Of a DNA stretch of 64,000 nt, positions 34,301 to 47,100 are shown piece after piece (positions within the stretch are counted from its first letter, which is position 1; each line of letters begins with the position of its first letter). Under the pieces are notes generated by a model. That model was given only the letters and a program-made list of their open reading frames with translations. It had not been told where the DNA came from and did not search any database. The DNA lies in the NCBI GenBank assembly GCA_024195265.1, contig JAJLRJ010000003.1, positions 56,556,989 through 56,620,988 of the forward strand, written 5' to 3'. The position numbers were made by a program, and so were the translations under genes. Source of the DNA: Dendrophyllia cribrosa (Eukaryota; Cnidaria; Anthozoa; Scleractinia; Dendrophylliidae).

Positions 34301-35771
34301 TAGTCCAGTCAATCTATGAAAAAAAGGGGGTCAACCTACCACTAATTGCAAAAGAAGGTATCTCAACGGTTTTAGGTCCAGAAAGACTTAATATATAACA
34401 TATAAAAAGTCCCCCAAAATCGCAGTAGGGGAACACGTTCAAAATTAGGGTTTTTCATGTCGAGTTGGCGAGCAAAATTTTACGGCATGAAAACGAGGCT
34501 CCACTAAGTACTTCTTAATCTTGCCAGCTGTATTTTCAGCTTTGTTTATTAGAAAAAAGTAATTGATAGAAAATGTTTAAATAGTAATAAAACAATTTAA
34601 ATTCATCACTGACTACTAGCATTTGATTTACTGAGCCGAAAATGTTTGTGTTTACATGTATTAAATGATATTTGAAGGGTATCTAGAAAATTCATAGTTA
34701 TTTTCGTTTCCTTTGTTTTCGTATTCTTATATGTAATTTAAAAATACGATTTTAGCACTCGTCTGTTAGAATACAAACTCAAAGTGCAGAACTGTAGAGG
34801 AACTTGTAAAGAATTTTAAATATATATATATATAAAAAGGCGCGAAACAATGCAAGCAGGTTTGTAAAGTTTGCAAGCGCTTGTCGCGACAATGTAGATT
34901 TCTCAATCTGCGTTTTTCCCGCCGTCACACGAAAGAGAAGTGGTTGTATCTACATGTTATTATTCGTGGAGAAAATTGCATCAGATTCTTAGCTTTGGAG
35001 CGCTTATTTGCAGGTAAGCATTGATTATTCTTTTTGTAATGGTAATCATACGGTTTCGAGTTCAATTTGTGATTAATTTGCACAAGTGAGTTTTTCAAAA
35101 AGCTCAAATTGCACGAGTCGCTTCGGCGTTAATATTTTGTTTATAAACTGAATAAAAAATTCTTTTAGAATCAAAATGTAATTCTGTACACTTCTTAATT
35201 GCCTTTTGTATATAAAACACAAATGTATCCAAGCATCTAATTGACTTTCGAGCGACTTTCATGCTCTGAGAATTGTATTGTAATTTGTTCGTTATGGTGT
35301 TTCCCGTTGAAGTTCACAATTGGTGTTTCCCGTTGAAGTTCACAATTTCTAGTTATCATATTTCAAAATGAAAATATTAAAAATATATACTGTTCAAATG
35401 AACCTACATACAGTCGTGGACAGAATATTATGTTGATATGTTTATTTCACGAGACAGTGCATGGGTGAATCCGGTGGGTGTCTAGACAAGGGCGCAGCTA
35501 TACAGACATACTTGGCCTGTAAGCCCGCTTTATTAATGTTATAAAAATGCGGAAATGTTATAGGCTAATGCCGTACACTCCCCTAGGGTTCAAGATTATG
35601 ATACCTTTACTGAAAATATTTCTATAGCTGTGACGCCACCCGCCCATTGAAACTGTGTCTCACGTTTTGATGCCCTCTCTCTACCTACACGAATTTCAGT
35701 CAATACACAAGGATTAAATTATATTATTTGGTACCTATTTTCTATACAGCTCAAGCCAATGCAACCCTCCA
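34301..35771. other. 5' non-coding part of the repeat
   Basis: AT-rich. A direct duplication of GGTGTTTCCCGTTGAAGTTC lies at 35298-35349. A possible splice acceptor (CTATACAG, 35743-35750) just before the ORF ATG hints at an upstream exon. Confidence 0.45.
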
Positions 35772-36743
35772 ATGGATGATGTTTGTGTCATATGCAATGA
35801 AAGATTTCCGACCGATTCGCCGGATATAGTAACCCTTAGAGAAAAAGGTAGTGACGGAATAAATCAGGCTAGCGCAGAACGCAATGATCAAATTGTAACT
35901 GTTCCGGGGCAAAAGGTTCATAAAGATTGCCGCCGGTCGTACTGCCACCCGCGGAATATAGAGCGTGCCAAGAAACTCCACGGTGATGCACCTCTAAGTC
36001 CAAAGAATCGTCGCCCATTAGTGCGAAAAGTTTCAGCTGCCTTCAGCTTCCAAACCGATTGCTTGTACTGTGGAACTGAAGTTCTCTTTCATGAGAATAA
36101 GAAAACATCGAAAAGAGAGGCTTTTCCAGTCACCACAATAGAAACAAAGGATGTTGTGCTCAATATTTGCTCAGACCTCGTCATAGAGCAGGCTTTGATG
36201 AGAACTTTAAAGACAAGTGGAGGCCTAACAAGAGGGCGGGGCATGACGGAGCAGCAGCGCCTGACTTGGCTTCTCGCAATGCCCGCATGCGCCGAAGTGA
36301 ATAGCGTCATGCAAGAATTGACCGGTGTTGCTTATAACACAAGCGAGCAGAACAAGGACATGTCAAGTACAAGAAAAGAGCGCGACGTCAAAGATACGTT
36401 AACTATCCTTTCCGCTCTTCAAGACCGCAGTCTCTTTTCACCAGACCCACACTTAAGAAATATCATGAATGGGGTGCACGGGGACAGTGCTGTTAATGTC
36501 GACAAAGCTCGTATAATTGGAGAGAAAGTCATTGCATCTATGACTGGACAGTCAGCGACAGAGTACTCGTTCAAGAAAAGTGCGCAGGCCATTACTCTCG
36601 CAAAGAAATCTGCTGTTAGAATTGACAATGAGGAGGTAGAGATCGACCCACAGCTTCTGTTCCAGCGCTTGATTTTGGCGTCCAACACTAGCGAAGTCCT
36701 CCCCGCGATATTTCGCTACGAGCTTGGCAGTGACAACGAATAG
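35772..36743 (+). CDS. 323-aa Cys/His-rich protein of a repeated cnidarian family
   Basis: An intact 323-codon ORF with no introns in the frame. The N-terminal half has a likely metal-binding set: CVICNERF (residues 5-8), VHKDCRRSYCHP (around 53-62) and CLYCG (around 98-101). The middle and C-terminal half are helical and charged. I recall many predicted proteins in corals and hydra starting this way (LREKG..IN.AS..R, VPGQKVHKxCRR.Y), usually much longer; that is memory, not a search. The frame ends soon after FRYEL, so this copy may be a truncated N-terminal piece. It lies within a repeat that has a deleted sister at 42440-42898, so it is probably the repeat's own gene. Function unknown. Confidence 0.6.
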   Translation: MDDVCVICNERFPTDSPDIVTLREKGSDGINQASAERNDQIVTVPGQKVHKDCRRSYCHPRNIERAKKLHGDAPLSPKNRRPLVRKVSAAFSFQTDCLYCGTEVLFHENKKTSKREAFPVTTIETKDVVLNICSDLVIEQALMRTLKTSGGLTRGRGMTEQQRLTWLLAMPACAEVNSVMQELTGVAYNTSEQNKDMSSTRKERDVKDTLTILSALQDRSLFSPDPHLRNIMNGVHGDSAVNVDKARIIGEKVIASMTGQSATEYSFKKSAQAITLAKKSAVRIDNEEVEIDPQLLFQRLILASNTSEVLPAIFRYELGSDNE

Positions 36744-38556
36744 TATTTTAGCGTCACATCATTTTTTATGTATCAGGTTCGGAAGAACGATTAGCCTGTA
36801 AAATATTCGTTTTACTACTCAAGTCTGATAATTGATATCAAAAGCATAGTCTAATAAAAATGACTTGAAGTACCAGCAACTACTTTCATTCTATTCATAG
36901 TTATTAGAATAACTTTCCCCCTAGTATGTTACATTCTGCTAATCTTCTTCATTGGAAATTGACTAACTTTATGGGCTTATATGCGGACCTGGTTTCAAGC
37001 TAATACATGACAAATGACTAAATGGTTTTATATTACCGCTGTTATTGCAAATCCCCAAAACATCGGTAAAAAGTATGCTTTTAACGAGCGAAATCAATCT
37101 ACTTCCGGTTTCAGCCTTGTTTCCATGTCGCAGCAGAGCGCGAGTATCAATTATGTTAATTTTGAAGGCTTTCCCGTGCTGCGATTTAGGGAGACTTTTA
37201 GTATGTTGTTCAAAGCAGTTGCATGAGCTATATTTCGAAGAGAAACCTTCTTTTGCAATTAGTGATGGGTCAAACCATAGGTTGACTGGACTACACAATG
37301 AAGTCAGTGATTCTTCTAAGTGTTATATATACCTAACGTGAACATTAGTAATGTAAGTATTAAGTAGGGTTGTAGGAGATGCTGTCGTGACACTTACGGG
37401 AAGTAAGAGTAGCCGGAAGTCACTAAACAGGAAGTGAACCGGAAGCGCACAATGTAAAATATGCGTGCATAAATTTGCATGCAAAATCGTGACACAAAAA
37501 TTAAAAACAAGAAAAACGGAGCTGGAGCCTTACCTCATGCCGCTTCGCGCATGAGTAAAATATGCTTGAAGGATTAATTGTTTTTGCCCCGACGTAAATA
37601 AGCCCCTCCCCATAAATAAGTTATCTCTCACTAATATCAGTGATACGCTGGGTGACCGTCTCGCGGGCCCCTTTTCATCTTCTCTTACTGAACAGACACA
37701 CGCGCGAATAATTTGTTTGTGAAATATCATATTGATATTGTTTCTGTTGGAATAAGGTTTGTTTTGCGGGGCAACATCATAGGGATTTAACTCTTTTTAG
37801 TCAAAATTGTTCGGCTAACTATTTGAGTAAGTACCTTAGCTTATGCTCTTAAAAAAGTGTCATTGGACCATTGAAAGGAAAATATTGTAATCCTCGAAGA
37901 GAGAGCAAACTATTATCAGGTTTAAGTGATTTTTCCAAGACGTATTGGCGAATAAATAGTGAGCCCAAGTGCTAGCAGCCATAGACAGCCGATTTGGCAA
38001 TGTTAGAAGTAGCTAAACGCACATAAAGAAAACAAGAAACGAAAATGCAAAGCTTGTATCGAGCTTGTGGGATGTGGCTAATAGCGACAAAGTACTCGAC
38101 TTCGTGAAAATAAATTCTCTTCAGAATAATTCAGTTTCTCCAAATTACAAAATGTAATCGCAAAACACAAGCAATCGCCAATTCGTAAAATTAAACCATG
38201 CCACACGGTATTAATTCAGGGATATCCAAAACATAATGATGATATTTTTAGCATTGAATACACATTTTGTATACATTGCGCTAAACTCGATATCCGCTTT
38301 CAAGATCATCCAGGAATGCTTGTTTTTCATTAATACTATTTTTAAAGCCCACTTTTAGATTTCAATTAATCTTGCAATCGATTTGAAATAGACAAAAGGA
38401 GCCAGATCGGCATGCATAGTTAATAAAAGTATTGATGAAGAAAGACTCGATGACGACAGACGAATGAGCTGAGTGCGACTCAGATTATTTATTTTAAACA
38501 CAAGATATGGTTTCGAATTTGAAAATCAAATCATACTTTTGATAAACGTTACACAC
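36744..38556. other. Repeat 3' part and intron
   Basis: 36744-37300 is non-coding. 37300-37560 is the repeat's right part, with several CCGGAAGT-type motifs. 37600-38556 is AT-rich intron with nothing recognised. Confidence 0.5.
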
Positions 38557-38616
38557 CTTCTTCATTTTCTAAATCTTCCAAAGTTCGTAGCAGGCCGCCA
38601 TCTCTATCACTTGTCC
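38557..38616 (-). CDS. 60-nt mini-exon, acidic
   Basis: Acceptor TTTACTGCTCAG, donor G|GTGTGT, phase 1-1. It encodes TSDRDGGLLRTLEDLENEE after a split Gly codon. First exon after the signal peptide in gene order. Confidence 0.65.
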
Positions 38617-39216
38617 CTGAGCAGTAAAAGGTGGTACAAATCGATTAGAACACACCCATACACACCGTGAGACAACTCCCGGTTTCAAACAAACCAATAC
38701 AAGCAAAAAAGAGCGAAATAAAAAACATGAAAACTTAGTAATCGAAAATAAACCAAAGGAACACCAAAATAGAGAAGCAAAGAAGAATGAAGAAACACTC
38801 ATCCAGCACAGCAAGAACGATGTTACGGCGTAAATACCATTTAAAATTTTTTGATTAATCCTTTTTAAAACTCCTTAGAGAGCCGCACCATAGGATTTCA
38901 TTGAAAGATTCAAAAGTTAGAAGTACATAACATGTTTTCATAATGATATCAAGTTGGAGAAAATGATAACTTTAAGAAGAAAAACGGTTTCGTTTTACTG
39001 TGTTTATTACGGCCGAAAATGAAACGTTTTTGTATTGCAAAAGTGAATTTTCTTTTCACAGAACAAATTCAATATCGGCATCGAGAGTAACTATTGTCTG
39101 TTGGTAATTATGTTTCTACACCAAATTTCTTGGCTGTGTGAGTCAGTTTTAAATGCAAACTTATTGCTCATGCAAGAACTAATGTGTCTTATAAAATAAG
39201 GAATTACATTACTTAC

Positions 39217-39274
39217 CTAATAATGAGACAGCGCACTGGAATAAAACCAGGACTAAGAAAGCTTCGAAACGCAT
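39217..39274 (-). CDS. Signal-peptide exon of the minus-strand modular gene
   Basis: ATG at 39274 followed by MRFEAFLVLVLFQCAVSLL and a donor TTAG|GTAAGT, ending in phase 1. A short polar start, a hydrophobic core and small residues make a typical signal peptide, so the product enters the secretory pathway. Phase 1 matches every downstream exon found (38557, 33826, 31582, 28168, 27913, 20410, 20280, 6359, 5202). I chose this ATG because it is the first in frame and the exon ends at a strong donor. Promoter elements are not obvious upstream. Confidence 0.75.
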
Positions 39275-41208
39275 CTTCGTGACCCGACGGAACGCCGTGC
39301 AGGTACAGAATGGTATAACTCTGAGGTGCAGAATGGTAATCATTACTCACTCAACAACACCAATGACTAAATATCATGCTTTTAGCCAAAACAAGAGGGT
39401 TTAAGTGGAGTTATCATAAGTATGCATTGAATTAGCCTATTTTATCCAAAGCGCTGTAAAAATATATTTAGACTTGTCTGTGAATATGAAACATGCTTTT
39501 AAGCGTTTTTTTAGGGGATATTAAAATCAAGGCCATAAAAGTCACAAACCTTTTTGTACTTTTTAAAGACTGCTGTATTTTGCAGGGGATGAGACTGTTG
39601 GTAAATAGTTTAAATATAGAAAATTAAGCTGCGAGTCCTTAAAGGATTCATAAGAAAAAATGATACAAACACTGTGTGTCCATTTAAAATTAAGCGATAT
39701 TGCAAACAATTGATATTTCCTGACTTAAAGCTTTTGTGGTTCTTGTACTGATAAAAAATATTGCAAGCGAGTATCATTCAGTAAAGAGAAGTGCAACAAC
39801 AAGATAAAAGATACCCCAGATACTTTATTTCTCCGCGGCCCCCAGTGTGTGATGTCTTCAAACACTAGGAATCGAGTATACTTCCTAAGTAAAATATATC
39901 GTACTAATGAAAAGAAGATTCCAGAGATGTTCATTATTATTGATTTCGTAGTTTCTGATAACCAAGCTGGCTACTTTCATCGTCTCTGACAAAAGAATCA
40001 CTCTACTGTCCAATTAACAACTCTATTTGCTTCCTCGTTAAGGTACAGTATCGATATAGTTAGCAAGTGCCAACTCCATGTGGATTTTTATAAATAATAA
40101 ATAAAAATGTATTCTCTGGCTTGTCTGGCTTAGTCTCATGCATTATCTCAAAAACGTTAAAATAAAACGTGACAATCGTGAGAATTGTTTCCCTTCTCTT
40201 TTTCCTCCCTGAACACAGCGGATAACAGAGGTAAGACAGATTATAACTACCAATGCCTTGTAGTCCTGGAGAGTACAGCTCTGTCGTTGGAGAACTCGTA
40301 ACTGATCGAGGTTGAAAGTTATCGGTGTTTAAATTCTATGAAAAAGTTCGTCTTAGCGAGAAGAAGGAGCTTTTGGGAGCTTTGATTCACTGGGATTCTA
40401 CTGTATGAAGCTGTATGATAAGTTCTGCGTTACTTATAATTATCTTGTATCGAAGTACATAGTTCACAAGGAAATATCAGAAAAACACGCTTTGCATTGA
40501 AAATGCTTCTGATTTGTAAGATATAATTGTAATGCATCCTGTCCAACTCGATCGTTTGAACCAAGTTTACATATTAGAACTTGTTAATCACAGTATTTTT
40601 AGAAATTGTTTTATAGTTAAACGTTATAAATTACAAATAATTACTGAATAACCTGGCACTTTAATTCTTTTTTTGCACCTTTTGAGTATAAAAGTAGGTA
40701 AGTAGCTTTCATTGACATTTTTGACAACTAAACGTGTTCAACATTTTTAAGCAAACAATTTTCCAATATGGAATAACACGAAATAAACCAGAAAATAAGC
40801 ACTGAATACAACACAACTAACAGTGGGCACTAGTAAAAAATGTCGTTCATTTTCAGAATTAATAAAATATTTCAAAAGGTCCGGGCATAGATCCTTTGTT
40901 GCTTACTTTGGGAACGATTTAAGAGCAGTAAAAATAGATGACTATTGGTATAAACTGGTGCCATTTTTGCTTAAAGATTTTTAAAGACTTTTTGGCCGTA
41001 ATAAGGCACGTGACCTTGACACGTGACATTTGCATGTTAAAATGACAATAATTGCAAACTTATTAGCCTTCCAAAGTTTTACGCTGTTACAAATAAAGCC
41101 TCAGAAGATAGATCACTCCCTCACTTTTGGGCGAAATAACTGCCGAGCCATGCCTTAATTTAGCTGAGCAGTTTGCGTGTGTTATTATTTTCCAAAAGTA
41201 CGATAAAA
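39275..41208. other. Upstream / intergenic sequence
   Basis: AT-rich, no gene seen. The phrase ATTCTG then CCTCAGAGTT near 39305-39340 is partly repeated. A CACGTGAC motif pair lies at 41005-41030. Confidence 0.45.
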
Positions 41209-41594
41209 ATTTATTAAGCACCATAATTCACCATCCGTGACCCTTTACCCCTTTGTATCTATTTTAGTATTATTGTCCAAGTTAAAGACGGCGTGATAAA
41301 CAAGTCTGTTTAAGTATACGTCAACATAATCACAAAGTCCGTCAGGCATCGGGTGTAAGAACTTACAAGAGTTTTTTATTGTACTGCTCTGTGCTATCAT
41401 TTTGTAAGGAGCTGTAAATACTATCTGTACAGAACTAGAACGCAATATTAAAGCACTGATTCGTTTTGATAACGGGACTAACTTGTCTCAGTTTCTCTTG
41501 ATATCGGACTTTTAGTCCATAAGGGCTTGTAACTGCGAAAGAGTTGCACGAAAGTGTTCAGCTGCCAAAACAAATTACCGACGTTTTAAAACTA
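41209..41594 (-). repeat. Left arm of a long inverted repeat
   Basis: Near-perfect reverse complement of 41855-42223. It carries a minus-strand frame (41245-41445) that reads SSSVQIVFTAPYKMIAQSST, identical over most of its length to the right-arm frame. About 17-20 bp near 41490-41515 are extra in this arm. Confidence 0.9.
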
Positions 41595-41854
41595 GATATG
41601 AATATGGTAATCTTGTAACAAGCAGTTTTCTTAAAGTTGTTTTTTGGGACATCGTTTCTTTTTTTCCCGTTATTTTTTCCATTTGAGTTACGTGCTGGTA
41701 TGCTGTATTGGTCACTCTTCGCAACCGTGCTCTGATAAAGAACTAAGTGTCTGCCCGGGAGTGTCTGTGACCCAGAGCATGCGGAACAACTTGTGCGCCG
41801 TGACTAAGACCATGATCATTTGCCGAAATAAAAAAAACAAGTGTTTTCGTTGCC
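41595..41854. other. Loop of the long inverted repeat
   Basis: 260 bp single-copy spacer. A Cys-rich plus-strand frame (41644-41862) has no family I know. Confidence 0.5.
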
Positions 41855-42223
41855 AGTTGTAAAACGTCGGTAATTTGTTTTGGCAGCTGAACACTTTCGT
41901 GCAACTCTTTCGCAGTTACAAGCCCTTATGGACTAAAAGAGACAAGTTAGTCCCGTTATCAAAACGAATCAGTGCTTTAATATTGCGTTCTAGTTCTGTA
42001 CAGATAGTATTTACAGCTCCTTACAAAATGATAGCACAGAGCAGTACAATAAAAAACTCTTGTAAGTTCTTACACCCGCTGCCTGACGGACTTTGTGATT
42101 ATGTTGACGTATACTTAAACAGACTTGTTTATCACGCCGTCTTTAACTTGGACAATAATACTAAAATAGATACAAATGGAGTAAAGGGTCACGGATGGTG
42201 AATTATGGTGCTTAATAAATTTA
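41855..42223 (+). repeat. Right arm of a long inverted repeat
   Basis: Pairs with 41209-41594. Its plus-strand frame (41875-42201, 108 codons) shares LPDGLCDYVDVYLNRLVYHA with the left arm except for one residue (Met to Leu before PDG). The frame may be a captured gene fragment; I do not recognise it. Confidence 0.9.
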
Positions 42224-42439
42224 AATTTAGTTGCCAAAACAAAACAAAAATGAATCTTTAAAAGTTATTGAACTACTAGCCTTCGTAAGCACAAACGTTC
42301 TTTAAAAAAAAAAAACATTTCGCGTCGCAGCTTACGTTGATAAGGTATCTACACCGTACGACAAATTAATATTGGTCAATATTGGCCTGCCATGCTTTTT
42401 TGCTCCCCGGGAAAAACCATGAAGGGGCTATGGTTGATT

Positions 42440-42898
42440 TTATTACTCATGCGTGTAGCGGCATGAGTTATAAAATGGGCTCTGTTTTTCTTATTTTTAT
42501 TCTTTTTTTTGTGTCACGATTTTGCGTGCAAATTTATGCACGCACATTTTAAATCGTGCACTTCCGGTTCATAGACTTCCTGTTTAGTGACTTCCGGCTA
42601 CTCCCACTTCCGGTAAAACAGCGTTACTGAAGTGTCACGACAGCATCTCCTACAACCCTACTTACTTTACAAATGTTCACGTTTGGTATATATAAGACTT
42701 AGAAGAATCACTGGCTTCATTGTGGTACAACCTTCATTTACAAAACATTCAATAGTAAACAACGTGGTTTGCAGGAACGATGACTGAATGAAAGGAGTAA
42801 CTCTTCTCCATGTCGGACATCTTCTTATCATGTTTAAAATCTATCATAAAACTTTCTTACGCATGCGCATGAGTATAGGCTGCTTGCAGCCTCTTGTT
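42440..42898 (-). mobile_element. Short deletion derivative of the 34124-37600 repeat
   Basis: Read on the minus strand, it joins the sequence of 34124-34300 to that of 37300-37560 with the ~3 kb interior absent. Landmarks are GAGGCTGCAAGCAGCCTATA at one end and CTCATGCCGCTACACGCATG at the other. This is the pattern of a non-autonomous partner of the long copy. Confidence 0.85.
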
Positions 42899-44048
42899 GG
42901 TAATAAAATGGAAATGGAATCATTTTTAATTTTTAATAAGTTAATTCTTATTTTATTATTTTATTATTTATTTTTGTTTTCAGGGAGTTTTCACATAGGG
43001 CTAACCTCTTAATTTTCTTTTTAAGATGACTTTTGTAGTTTTTCTTATGTTTATATGTAGTCTCCAACCGCGCATAAGGATGAAAAAGGGCAATAATTCA
43101 AAGGAAAAGAGATAAAAACTGAATCTGAATTTTTTGGCGAACGTAATAAGCAATTCAATTATTTTTAAAATCTGTGACATGGAATTACCGTTTAGACGAA
43201 AAAAAGGAAAGATATTAAAGAAAATGTATAAAAAAACACTTTTATGAGGTCATAGCCTTTTTAATAATGTGAATCTTAACAATTCCATGCTACAGTTTTT
43301 TATTTGGATGTTCTTAAGACGTTGGCATTGGTTTTATTGGGAAAATGTAGGATGTTTGAGTTTTAAAGGTTTTTTTTATGTTCTGGTCACGTGACTTACC
43401 AAATGTGGTTGTGACTCATAAAACGGGTCTTTCTGCTTGTACCGGAACACATCGAGTTTCTATTGTTTGTGAGGTTTTGTATTTTAGTCTTGCTTTGAAG
43501 TTATATTAATGTTTTCTGTCCTTTGTTTCTTTTGTTTTACGTCATTCGTGCTCCGGTACACGCAGAAGGAACCCATAAAACTGGATGAACGTGACCGAAC
43601 ATCGTAGGCTTAGCCGATGAAGTCAAGATACCGCCTGATTATATGACGTTTGTATCTCTTCCATAGCAACCACTTTGCAATTGTAGTTAAGGTTCTCCTC
43701 TCATTAAATTGTAGTTATGATCAGTAAAATAAAATTATATCTAGAAAAAATCAATGTGCCTACATGTTTAGTGCAATTTTGCCGTGGAAATAGCTAGTTT
43801 TCAACAATACGGACTTTTTCATGTTCGAATACAGTAATCCCGGGACAGGACAATATTCTCCCATCATTCTCTGCAAGCCTACATTGTTTTGGCTGGGTAA
43901 CCGAGCCATCCGCCATCTTTGCCACGAATGTCTCCTTGTGTCTCTTTTGAGCATCGTTCAGAAATGTTCAGCATTCAATCACACCACATGCATCAATACC
44001 CATAGTCAACTCCGAACCATATAGCAGATTCTTCACCACCTTTCAGTT
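42899..44048. other. Upstream region of the RABL6-like gene
   Basis: Non-coding, no repeat recognised. Likely holds promoter and 5' UTR of the RABL6-like gene close to 44048. No TATA box or initiator can be assigned with confidence. Confidence 0.45.
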
Positions 44049-44175
44049 ATGTTTTCTGCGCTCAAGAAGTGGGCCAAAGGTGGCAATGAGGATTCGAAGC
44101 TTAGCACGCCCATGGGAGTACGTGCGATGGGGCAAGCTTTGCAGCGAAAATTTGCTCGTGGTATTCAGTATAATA
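44049..44175 (+). CDS. RABL6: RABL6-like exon 1
   Basis: Start ATG 44049; encodes [20 protein letters not shown] to QYN; donor ATA|GTAAGT splits the Met codon of NMKIV. Confidence 0.92.
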
Positions 44176-47100
44176 GTAAGTTTTAAGCTTGTAATACAAT
44201 GTACCCCGTAATGAGAGTCTTATTGGCTAATTAGGTCAATTGTTGATGCATTGATATCGTTTGCGGCATGGGTTTATTCGTAAAAGTTTGCTAAAATTTT
44301 AATTGAATAATTTTTTGTTTGATCGATGATGTAAGCTTAACTGAGATTGTTTTCATTCAACAATAAAAAAAGATCATTCTTGAAATATCCACACAGGAGC
44401 GATTTTAGAATACCCTGCCACTTATTTACATATCCGAGAACGTTGTATAGAACGAGGCATATGAAAACAAAAGGATCCATTCTTATTCAACGAGATGCAA
44501 ATAAGTGGCCGTGTATTGTACAGTTTAGCCCATTGGGATATGGTATTTTACATTCGAGTGATCGACATGATATCAAGCTTGTTTTATGCTTGGAGATCTA
44601 CAGCCTGTATAGAAACTTTCTTTTTATTATTATAAGATAATTCTATGCAGGCTGTATCTCAGGAAGCAGCCATGTATTTTATTATTATTTTATAAATGAC
44701 ACTACAGTTACAAAGGTTAAAGCAATTTTCTGAAAATCTTTGAAAGTCTCGAAGTATCGTCCAAAGGAGAGGTGAACATTTCCAATCATTTTATCAACAA
44801 AATTTAATTACCGGACATTTTAGAGGAACTGAAAATAGCCAAAAAAGGTAGCGACAGTGTGGCCCAATAATATTTATCAGTGAAGTTAAATTTAAATATA
44901 TTACATGTATATTTATATATTTCACATTTTTTGAGTTATGATCTTTCTTAGTGTGAGAAATCCTCAAAGTTCACTGAACATTACAAAATAAATACAAACA
45001 GAAGCTTATCACGTAGAAGCGTGCAACTTCCCCCTATATGTTCAGAACTATGCTGGGGATTATTAGAATTCCCAACCGACCAATCAGAATCGCGGATTGA
45101 ATTTTTGCCCTTATATGGAAGGAGGTTTTCAGCTCCACGCGCGTACGCGCGGCCGCTCAAATCGGCAAGAAAACATCGAGGAAACTACAAGCGCTTCGCG
45201 AAATATGAACAGCTTACTTTCACGGCTATTTTCGTCGCTACCAAATCACATTTTGAGGTTCAAAAATGAGGAGGAAAAAGTATTGAATATTTTAGTAGTT
45301 CCAAGAAGATGACGACGGAGTAAGGAACGAAAAAAAGCTCAACACCGCGAAATCTGGACAACTCAAGTTTTTTCAAGCCTTGTTTCATCTCTACCAAATC
45401 ACCACAAAAATGGCTCTTTAAAGAATTTCATGTGCAATATGGTAATGTATTTTACTTATTCAAATGTAGTTTCAAATTAGAAAGATTGTTTAAGTCAGCT
45501 TTTTATGGTAGTAAGAAAATATGAATTGTTTTTAACTTCACAAAGAGATTGAAGCGTACGGAAGAAGCGAAGCAAATTCTCATGATTCAGTACGCATGCC
45601 ATGTGTTTTTCTATTTTATTTTGAAAACAAAAGTGTTTTTACTTTCCTTTTCGCTTATAATTTATCGCTCAAACATACAATAATTCGTGTCTGACTTGAG
45701 CTTAGGGTTTTTCTTCCCAAATCGGTTGGAATAAAATTTGTTGTATAGATTTTGAAATATGAACGGCGGTGCGGTGTTCATAAATATTCAGTTCGCTGTA
45801 TTTTAAACAGCCAACACTTTTTAAAACTTTCACCGACTTTGTCAACCCATCCTTACATGTATCATGGTTTTTCTTTGTATATACTATAATTGTTTTTCAA
45901 AGCGATTTTTGAGAGGAAATGAGCATACCAAATCAGTACGTTTCAAACATGTTTATTTAGCTCTCGAGCCTACTTGTTTTCCGAATTTATGATTTCGTAC
46001 GAGAAAGTTCTGATCATTTGTATCTTGAGAAATAATTTAACGTACTATTTTTAAAACTAAATTACATTAATTTTTTGTTTTGTAAATGTGGCATCGCTTA
46101 GGTTCTGAACTCACGGAGTACGTTTTCATCATCTCGACAAAACTACTTGCGGTTGTCTTGAGGAATTTCGAAGTTTTCGTATCATTAAGCTTAATTGTTT
46201 TCAAGCAGAAGCTATCATGAGCTGTTTCGAGTTACGATTTGTTATGAATAATTTTAACTGTGATAAACTGACTGTTGAAGATCTGTATTTATTCATTCAA
46301 CTACATTGTATTTGAGTCTATTTGTCTTTGTTTTTAAATAAAAGTGATTTGGAGAAACCTACATGTTGTGTGCCACTTTTATTTTATTTTAATCTTTCTT
46401 TGATGCAGGTGTCCTAAAGTTTTGAACTCTGTGTTTTTATCATTTCACCGTATTTCATTCATTAACTGATTTTGATTGCTGGTACATGTATGTTGCTGTT
46501 GACACAAATCGCTGTGGAGTATTAAGTTAAACCTGAGACGGCAAGCAATCTAAATGGGAATTTTTTCGCTCTGCCGGTAAAGTTTTTCCACGGTTGATAC
46601 AATTTCTCCTTTTCTCCGCTTCCTCCAGTTCGGCATAATCGGCCTTCTTTTCTCCAAAGGGAGTCAATGGCCGTTTGAATAGTATAAAGTTGACATTTTG
46701 GTCGAGTCTCAGAACTGCAAAGTGCAATTATTGACCTTTGTAGTAGCTTGTATGAAACAAGATACAAGCTTTTCCTGCAAGTGTTGTAGGAGCGCGCGTT
46801 TCGCGTGGAAGTAGGCTTCTTTTAGAACTCCATATTAGGAAGTAAATTCTGATTGGCTCCCCGCGTTTTCTAAAAATCCCCAGCATCGGAAACGAGTTAA
46901 TCGCTTCTCTGTTATGAGCTTCTGATACAAAAGAATACATGTACATGGGTGGAGATATCAAATTAGATCTTCATAAATACATAAGCAATACTCAGAAGAT
47001 TTGGTAGTTTTCCAACAATTTATTACTGTATCTATTTCTGAAAAAAAATGACTAGGTTCCAATTTATTGTTTTTCGAAGATTAATGAGAATTACTGATCA

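Larger units (their letters stand above)
34124..37600 (+). mobile_element. Long copy of a ~3.5 kb repeat family with ORF
   Basis: The left end (34124-34300: GAGGCTTCAAGCAGCCTATA, then CATGCGCATGCG) and the right part (37300-37560) both recur, joined together and inverted, at 42440-42898. The long copy therefore has a ~3 kb interior that the short copy lacks, and that interior holds the 323-codon ORF. Ends are rich in short palindromes (CTCATGC..GCATGAG). No clear terminal inverted repeat or target duplication, so the class is open; a Helitron-like mechanism is one possibility. Confidence 0.7.

Noticed and set aside
34124..42898. One 8.8 kb transposon with large TIRs
   Set aside because: The inverted similarity is explained by a long copy and a deleted copy of the same repeat in opposite orientation; host exons lie between them.
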